This document shows, in pieces, positions 16,231 to 21,031 of a stretch of DNA of 21,031 nucleotides. The translations under genes and the position numbers were made by a program. The notes under the pieces are model-generated. The model had not been told where the DNA came from. It did not search any database and saw nothing but the letters and a program-made list of their open reading frames with translations. Each line of letters opens with the position of its first letter. The stretch's first letter is position 1. This DNA comes from CAYTET01 sp964436975 (GTDB lineage Bacteria > Bacillota_I > Bacilli_A > Erysipelotrichales > Erysipelotrichaceae), in NCBI GenBank assembly GCA_964436975.1, contig CAYTET010000037.1:1-21031 (forward strand), written 5' to 3'.

Positions 16231-16238
16231 TGCCTTAA

Positions 16239-16248
16239 NNNNNNNNNN
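16239..16248. other. Assembly gap (10 Ns)
   Basis: Ten undetermined bases. The reading frame entering on the right side lacks roughly its first 30 codons including two expected cysteines, while the left side has no start codon for it. The true missing length must therefore be about 90 bases or more, and the ten Ns are a placeholder. Confidence 0.97.
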
Positions 16249-16401
16249 CTTGAGGGAAAGGTCATGCTCGCAGGTTCGTTCTGCCTCGGGCAGTGCAGCA
16301 GCTATGGCGTGACGGTATCGGTTGACGGCAAAATCATGGGTGTTGCTCCCGCGGGATTTAACAACTTCTTTAAAACCAACGTTTTAGACAAGCTCAAGTG
16401 A
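16249..16401 (+). CDS. Second thioredoxin-like [2Fe-2S] ferredoxin, N terminus lost in gap (partial)
   Basis: Fifty codons run in frame from the first base after the gap to TGA at 16399-16401. The sequence contains FCLGQCSSYGVTVSVDG, the C-X3-C half of the [2Fe-2S] motif, and ends NNFFKTNVLDKLK. This aligns well with the last 50 residues of the ferredoxin before the gap (FCMGRCQTGVNVTVDG; PFFEKEILAKVK), so it is a paralogue. The C-X4-C half should lie in the missing sequence. The stop codon overlaps the GAGGTG ribosome-binding site of the hydrogenase gene, so the two are translationally linked. The break is from assembly, not mutation. Confidence 0.85.
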   Translation, partial: LEGKVMLAGSFCLGQCSSYGVTVSVDGKIMGVAPAGFNNFFKTNVLDKLK

Positions 16402-16413
16402 GGTGCTTTTTTT

Positions 16414-18087
16414 ATGCCCGAACTGCTCAAACTAAAAAAATCAAACTGTAAAAACTGCTATAAATGTATCCGCAACTGCCCGGTAAAATCAATCAAGTTT
16501 TCGGGCAACCAGGCCCATATCGTACCCGAAGAGTGTATTCTGTGCGGCGAGTGCTATGTCGTCTGCCCGCAGGACGCCAAGCAGATCAAGGATGAGACAG
16601 AAATTGTCAAGGTGCTGCTGCAGGGCAGCGATCCGGTAGTGGCCAGCATTGCGCCATCATTTGCCGCTTATTATGACGGCGTCGGCATAAAGGCTTTAGG
16701 CGATGCTTTGATTGCCCTGGGGTTTGAAGCCGGCGAAGAAACGGCTATCGGAGCCACCATGGTCAAGCGCGAATATGAAAAACTGGCTGATAAGGCGGAG
16801 ATGGATAACATTATCACCACCAGCTGTCCGGCCATTAACACCCTGGTGCAGAAATATTATCCTAATCTGTGCGGCTATCTGGCCCCGGTCATGACGCCGA
16901 TGGCCGCCCACTGCACGGATATTAAAAGACGCATGCCCAATGCCAAGACGGTATTTATCGGACCGTGTCTGGCCAAAAAGGCCGAAGCGGAGATTGACAG
17001 CATTGATGCCTGTCTGACTTTTGACGAGCTGACGGCCATGCTGGACAAGGCCAATATCACATTAGCCCAGCAGGCTGACAATGATGAATGCAGCCGGGCC
17101 CGGCTTTTCCCGACTGAAGGCGGCATTCTGGATACCATGACCAAACGCAATCCGGACTATACCTATATGACGGTATCAGGCACGGAAAACTGCATGGATG
17201 TTCTCAAAGACCTGCAGGCCGGCAATATTCACCACTGCTTTGTGGAAATGTCATCATGTGCCGGCAGCTGCATTTCCGGGCCGATCATGCGCAAATACCA
17301 TGATTCGCCGCTGCGCCATTACCAGGCGATCCGCCGCTATGCCGGTGAAAAGGATTTTGAAGTCGTTCAGCCGACCAGCCAGTATATCAATGCCGGCTAT
17401 GATTCCGCCCCGCTGCTTGAGCCGCTGCCCAGCGAAGAGCAGATCAAGGAAATATTCAAGGAAATGGGCAAGCATTCCAAAGAAGACGAACTCAACTGCG
17501 GAACCTGCGGCTACAATACCTGCCGGGATAAGGCCATTGCCGTTTTCCGCGGCAAAGCGGAGATTACCATGTGTCTGCCTTATCTTATCGACAAGTCCGA
17601 GCACTTCTCCAATGCTATCCTGGATAATTCGCCCAACGGCATCATGGTTGTCAATGAAGCTTTGGAAGTCCAGCAGATCAATACGGCGATGATGAAGATG
17701 ATGCATATCAAGTCGCGCTCCGATGTCATGGGCGAGCCGGTTATGCGGATCATGGATCCGGCCTGCTTCGTTAAAACCATGCAGACCGGCCGGGCCATCA
17801 ATGCCCAGCGTGATTACTATGCCGAGTTTGATGAGTTTTTAGAGATTACGATTCTGCCGGATAAGAACTCCGGCCACCTGATATCTTTCTTCCGGGATGT
17901 CACCGATGAAGAAAAGCAGAAAAAGGCTAAAGAAGAATTAAGCCGGCAGACCGCTGAAACGGCCGACAAGGTTGTTGACAAGCAGATGCGCATTGTTCAG
18001 GAAATTGCTTCGCTGCTTGGCGAAACGGCTGCCGAAACCAAAATTGTTCTGACCCAGCTGAAGGAGTCGGTCTCCGATGGCAAGTAA
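16414..18087 (+). CDS. PAS-domain [FeFe]-hydrogenase, sensory group C (HydS-like)
   Basis: 557-aa protein. In order: two [4Fe-4S] ferredoxin motifs (C12/15/18/22 and C41/44/47/51); an H-cluster domain at about 60-345 with C138, C185, C282 and C286 as cluster ligands in TSCP, GPCLAKKAE and EMSSCAGSC; a further Fe-S motif CGTCGYNTC (C362/365/370) with C387; a PAS domain at about 395-500 (ILDNSPNGIMVVNE); and a C-terminal coiled coil at about 505-557. The residue that shuttles protons in catalytic enzymes (Cys299 of Clostridium CpI) is S137, and positions matching Met353 and Met497 are G183 and S280. Low-turnover, sensory group C enzymes show such changes. It probably reports H2 or redox state to the phosphatase encoded next, whose start it overlaps by 11 bases. 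Gene order recalls the hfs locus of Thermoanaerobacterium (from memory). Confidence 0.92.
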   Translation: MPELLKLKKSNCKNCYKCIRNCPVKSIKFSGNQAHIVPEECILCGECYVVCPQDAKQIKDETEIVKVLLQGSDPVVASIAPSFAAYYDGVGIKALGDALIALGFEAGEETAIGATMVKREYEKLADKAEMDNIITTSCPAINTLVQKYYPNLCGYLAPVMTPMAAHCTDIKRRMPNAKTVFIGPCLAKKAEAEIDSIDACLTFDELTAMLDKANITLAQQADNDECSRARLFPTEGGILDTMTKRNPDYTYMTVSGTENCMDVLKDLQAGNIHHCFVEMSSCAGSCISGPIMRKYHDSPLRHYQAIRRYAGEKDFEVVQPTSQYINAGYDSAPLLEPLPSEEQIKEIFKEMGKHSKEDELNCGTCGYNTCRDKAIAVFRGKAEITMCLPYLIDKSEHFSNAILDNSPNGIMVVNEALEVQQINTAMMKMMHIKSRSDVMGEPVMRIMDPACFVKTMQTGRAINAQRDYYAEFDEFLEITILPDKNSGHLISFFRDVTDEEKQKKAKEELSRQTAETADKVVDKQMRIVQEIASLLGETAAETKIVLTQLKESVSDGK

Positions 18088-19255
18088 TCTATGTACCGAT
18101 ATCGGCTACTACAGTCTCAACCACTACGGCGAGCAGCTGTGCGGCGATAATGTCCGCGTTGCCCATACCGAAGACAACAATGAGGAAATTGTGGTTTTAG
18201 CCGACGGGCTGGGCAGCGGGGTTAAGGCCAACATTCTTTCCACGCTGACTTCCACTATTATCTCTACGATGTTTGCCAGCGGCATGAATCTGGATGATAC
18301 CGTAAAGACAGTCATCGATACACTGCCAATCTGCTCGGAACGGAAGATTGCCTATTCGACATTCTCCATTCTGCGGATCATCGACAACCGGAAAGCCCAG
18401 TTGATCAATTATGACAATCCGGATATCATCATGATGCGGGACGGCAAAAACTATCCTTTGGATCTGACCTACTCGGAAATTGCCGGCAAGAAGCTGAGCC
18501 GGACCGAAGTCGATATTCAGGAAAATGATGTTTTTATCCTGATGTCAGACGGTGTTGAGCATGCCGGAGTCGGCATCAGCTATAACTTCGGCTGGGAGCA
18601 TAAGGACATCATTAACTTTGTATCCCAGTATATGCCGGCCGGCTTTACCGCCAAGACCCTGACGACGGTGCTGATCAATGAGACCAACCGTCTTTATGAC
18701 AGCAAATGCGGTGACGATGCCACAGTGTGCACCGTCCGCATCCGGAAGCGGGAGCCGGTCAATCTGATTATCGGGCCGCCCTCCAACCGGGGCGATGCCA
18801 ACAAGATGATGGCGCTGTTTTTCGCCAAAGAGGGCAAGCACATTGTCTGCGGCGGCACAACTTCAACCATTGCCGCCAAATATCTGCATGAAGAGCTTTA
18901 TCCTGACATTGATTACCCGGATCCCGAAATTCCGCCGACGGCCACTTTAAAAGGGTGCGACCTGGTGACGGAAGGGGTTGTTACCATCAACCGGGTGCTG
19001 CAGTATGCCCAGAATTATCTTGATGACAACAGTTCATATGAAAAATGGTGCTACAAACTGGACGGCGCATCCCGGATTGCCCGGATGCTGTTTGAAGATG
19101 CCACCGACATTAATTTCTTTGTCGGCCGGGCGGTTAATCCGGCGCATCAGAATTCGGCGCTGCCGATAAACTTCACCATCAAGATGCAGCTGGTCAAGGA
19201 ACTATCCGAATGCCTGCAGAAGATGGGCAAGAAAATCATTGTCAGTTATTTTTAA
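18077..19255 (+). CDS. SpoIIE/PP2C-type serine phosphatase linked to the hydrogenase
   Basis: 392-aa soluble phosphatase. Residues about 5-225 form the PPM/SpoIIE domain with the manganese-binding aspartates at D24 (CGDNVRV), D43 (VLADGLGSGVKA), D158 (MSDGV) and D213-D214 (GDDATV), all intact. Residues about 228-392 form an additional domain starting LIIGPPSNRGDANKM that I do not recognise. There is no membrane segment, unlike sporulation SpoIIE, so this is not evidence of sporulation. AAGGAG (18061-18066) and the start lie inside the end of the hydrogenase gene, which implies balanced synthesis. It probably dephosphorylates a serine on a regulator or on a cluster protein in response to the PAS-hydrogenase. 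The matching kinase or target is not visible in the window and could be in the gap. Confidence 0.92.
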   Translation: MASNLCTDIGYYSLNHYGEQLCGDNVRVAHTEDNNEEIVVLADGLGSGVKANILSTLTSTIISTMFASGMNLDDTVKTVIDTLPICSERKIAYSTFSILRIIDNRKAQLINYDNPDIIMMRDGKNYPLDLTYSEIAGKKLSRTEVDIQENDVFILMSDGVEHAGVGISYNFGWEHKDIINFVSQYMPAGFTAKTLTTVLINETNRLYDSKCGDDATVCTVRIRKREPVNLIIGPPSNRGDANKMMALFFAKEGKHIVCGGTTSTIAAKYLHEELYPDIDYPDPEIPPTATLKGCDLVTEGVVTINRVLQYAQNYLDDNSSYEKWCYKLDGASRIARMLFEDATDINFFVGRAVNPAHQNSALPINFTIKMQLVKELSECLQKMGKKIIVSYF

Positions 19256-19279
19256 TAGCGAACAGGGAGGAAGGCCGGC

Positions 19280-20716
19280 ATGGAAAAATTCGATACGAAA
19301 GTGCAGTATCTGAAATATGAAGTCCTGCGGGAAGTGGCGCGGCTGGCCTGGGATGACCAGCTGGATGCCCATATCTTAGACATTCCCAAAACCATCATGC
19401 CCGGACCCAAGCCGACGATGCGCTGCTGTATCTACAAGGAAAGAGCGATTCTGAGCGAAAGGGTAAAAATGGCCATGGGCGGGGATCCGGCAAATCCCAA
19501 TGCCATCGAAGTCGTTGATATTGCCTGCGATGAATGCCCGATGGGAGGCTATGAAGTTTCCGCGGCCTGCCGGGGCTGCATTGCCCACCGCTGTGAGGAA
19601 GCCTGCCCGCGTCAGGCCATCACCTTTGACCAGAACCGGGTGGCGCATATTGATAAAACGAAGTGTGTTGAATGCGGCCAGTGTGCCAAAGCCTGTCCGT
19701 ATTCGGCTATCACAAACCAGAAGAGACCCTGTGAAATGGCCTGTAAGGTTAAAGCCATTTCCGTCAATCCCATAACCAAGGCGGCTCTTATCAGCAATGA
19801 CAAGTGCATTGCCTGCGGCAGCTGCGTCTATATGTGCCCCTGGGGTGCCATCACCGACAAGTCCTTCATTCTGGACACGATTAAACTCATCAAAGCCAGT
19901 GAAAACAACACCAGGTACAAAACTTATGCGGTGGTAGCCCCGTCGATAGCCAGTCAGTTTACTTATGCCAAACTGGGCCAGGTCATCACCGGAATCAAAA
20001 AATTAGGCTTCTATACTGTTATCGAGGCGGCACTGGGGGCCGATATGGTAGCGCTCAGTGAAGCCCGTGAACTGGCGGAGAAGGGCTTTCTGACCAGTTC
20101 CTGCTGTCCGGCTTTTGTCAGCTATGTTCAGAAGCAGTTTCCGGAGCTGGCCCCGTATATTTCATCCAATCTGTCACCGGTGGCAACTATTTCCAAATAT
20201 ATCAAGCAGCGTGAACCGGATGCCAAAATTGTTTTTATCGGGCCATGCACGGCCAAGAAGATGGAATTCCAGAAAAAGGAAGTCCGGCCTTATATTGACA
20301 GTGTAATAACCTTCGAAGAGCTGCAGGCCCTGATTGACAGCCGCAATCTGGATATTGCCAGCCTGCCGGAAGATGTGCTGGACAATGCATCATATTACGG
20401 CCGCATTTTCGCCCGCAGCGGCGGTCTGTCGGATGCGGTGGCCCAGGCCCTGAAGGAAGACGGCATTGAAGGCTTTGATCTGAAGAGTGTTCCCTGCGAC
20501 GGCATTGAAGCCTGCATGATCGCCCTGCTGAAGGCCAAGCGCAAGATGCTGGACGGCAACTTTATCGAGGGGATGGCCTGTGTCGGCGGCTGCATCGGCG
20601 GAGCAGGCTGTCTGACGCACGGACCCAAAAACAAGATGGATGTCGACAAATATGGAAAACTGGCTTATGAAAAGAGCATCACTGATGCCGTCAAGGTCCT
20701 TGATCTTGTAAAGTAA
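19280..20716 (+). CDS. Monomeric [FeFe]-hydrogenase, group B-like
   Basis: 478-aa cytosolic enzyme evolving H2, probably from reduced ferredoxin. The N-terminal third is cysteine-rich: RCCIYKERA, ACDECPMGGYEV, ACRGCIAHRCEEACP, then two ferredoxin motifs CVECGQCAKACP and CIACGSCVYMCP, with CEMAC between. The H-cluster domain has all three motifs: TSSCCPAF with C275 (proton-transfer cysteine) and C276, GPCTAKKMEF with C323 and K326, and EGMACVGGCIGG with E430, C434 and C438. Unlike the PAS-hydrogenase it keeps the proton-relay cysteine, so it should be catalytically competent. The methionine of the usual MPC motif is Gly (G321). AGGGAGGA precedes the ATG, 25 bases after the phosphatase. Maturases HydE/F/G are not in the window and must be elsewhere. 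Confidence 0.94.
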   Translation: MEKFDTKVQYLKYEVLREVARLAWDDQLDAHILDIPKTIMPGPKPTMRCCIYKERAILSERVKMAMGGDPANPNAIEVVDIACDECPMGGYEVSAACRGCIAHRCEEACPRQAITFDQNRVAHIDKTKCVECGQCAKACPYSAITNQKRPCEMACKVKAISVNPITKAALISNDKCIACGSCVYMCPWGAITDKSFILDTIKLIKASENNTRYKTYAVVAPSIASQFTYAKLGQVITGIKKLGFYTVIEAALGADMVALSEARELAEKGFLTSSCCPAFVSYVQKQFPELAPYISSNLSPVATISKYIKQREPDAKIVFIGPCTAKKMEFQKKEVRPYIDSVITFEELQALIDSRNLDIASLPEDVLDNASYYGRIFARSGGLSDAVAQALKEDGIEGFDLKSVPCDGIEACMIALLKAKRKMLDGNFIEGMACVGGCIGGAGCLTHGPKNKMDVDKYGKLAYEKSITDAVKVLDLVK

Positions 20717-20731
20717 TTCATTAGATTGATT

Positions 20732-20754
20732 AACCGGCCCCCGGGCCGGTTTTT
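20732..20754 (+). terminator. Intrinsic terminator after the hydrogenase
   Basis: AACCGGCC pairs with GGCCGGTT around a four-base CCCG loop (20732-20751), followed by TTT. The GC-rich stem and U-tract make a good terminator for the rex-to-hydrogenase region, 15 bases after the stop. Confidence 0.9.
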
Positions 20755-20977
20755 AAATGGCTGGGGTAGGCTGCGATATGCACCTGCCGGCTGCTTCAAT
20801 ATAACGGACTATAAAAAAGGCTGAAAGTATGCTATATTGACCTTGCCAGTATCTTATGAAGCAGCACGAAAAAGCAGGTCCTCTAACGGTTTCAAAGTTA
20901 GTCGGACATGCCGCTGTTTATTGGTATGACTGATAAAAGTGCTCCGTGACTCCAATAAGATCAAAGGCAATTAGGTA
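20755..20977. other. Intergenic stretch with overlapping inverted repeats, no gene recognised
   Basis: With its flanks this makes about 315 bases after the last gene. I see no convincing coding frame, tRNA or known riboswitch. GCTGCTTCA (20790-20798) can pair with TGAAGCAGC (20857-20865), while TCAATATA (20796-20803) can pair with TATATTGA (20833-20840); the two pairings share bases and exclude each other. TTATTGG and CCAATAA also form a 7-bp pair near 20919-20956. A structured leader or terminator of a minus-strand gene is possible. Confidence 0.4.
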
Positions 20978-21031
20978 TTATTTGAATTTGTTTTTCTTGA
21001 ACAGATCCATACTGAGGTTAACGCTGTCTGG
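20978..21031 (-). CDS. Possible C-terminal end of a minus-strand gene (partial)
   Basis: Read on the reverse strand, the last 54 bases encode PDSVNLSMDLFKKNKFK and then TAA (20980-20978). The lysine-rich end looks like a natural protein terminus, and a convergent gene would fit the terminator-flanked spacer. Seventeen codons are too few for identification or for certainty that it is coding. Confidence 0.35.
   Translation of the reverse strand, partial: PDSVNLSMDLFKKNKFK

Noticed and set aside
18077..19255. Reading the phosphatase as sporulation SpoIIE
   Set aside because: It has no membrane-spanning N terminus, is about half the length of SpoIIE, and sits in a hydrogenase cluster, so it only shares the phosphatase domain.
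1..21031. CRISPR arrays, insertion sequences, tRNA or rRNA genes
   Set aside because: No regularly spaced repeats, transposase frames, terminal inverted repeats or cloverleaf-like sequences were seen; the direct repeats found are short and explained above.

Overview
The window looks like a chromosomal segment from a low-redundancy, anaerobic, fermentative member of the Bacillota. The evidence is the Firmicutes-type helicase-loading pair DnaB/DnaI, a PolA whose proofreading residues are lost, a Rex redox repressor, AdhE and [FeFe]-hydrogenases. The gene order and moderately high GC would fit an Erysipelotrichia-like lineage, but that placement is inference. A run of ten Ns at 16239-16248 shows this is a draft or metagenome-style assembly. 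Every confident gene is on the + strand.

Region 1 (1-8583) is a tightly packed set of replication/repair and glycolysis genes: the tail of an unknown upstream gene, polA, a single-ORF fusion of mutM with coaE, dnaB (DnaD-like), dnaI, pfkA and pyk. Several junctions share bases (TAATG, TGATG), no internal terminator is visible, and a clear intrinsic terminator follows pyk. It therefore reads as one operon tying DNA replication to the two committed kinases of lower and upper glycolysis.

Region 2 (8590-11700) is a smaller unit with its own likely promoter and terminator: an M29 metallo-aminopeptidase, a two-domain NadR-type NMN adenylyltransferase/ribosylnicotinamide kinase without the DNA-binding domain, and an unrecognised single-pass membrane protein.

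Region 3 (11700-20754) is a redox-disposal locus. A near-ideal sigma-A promoter, with a Rex-like operator just upstream and nested AT-rich dyads just downstream of the start point, drives rex and adhE. These are followed by an APH-fold kinase of unknown substrate and an 80-aa thioredoxin-like [2Fe-2S] ferredoxin. After a strong hairpin and the assembly gap come the end of a second such ferredoxin, a PAS-bearing sensory-type [FeFe]-hydrogenase (group C/HydS-like), an overlapping SpoIIE/PP2C-type phosphatase and a monomeric group B-like [FeFe]-hydrogenase, closed by a terminator. Rex would sense NADH/NAD+, AdhE would reoxidise NADH to ethanol, and the hydrogenase/phosphatase set would sense H2 or electron pressure and dispose of electrons as H2. 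The last approx. 280 bases hold no clear gene except a possible 17-codon end of a minus-strand gene.

The most notable points are the MutM-CoaE fusion, the replication-glycolysis operon, the H2-sensor/phosphatase/hydrogenase cassette downstream of rex-adhE with an unresolved gap in its middle, and the nested operator-like dyads in the rex leader.
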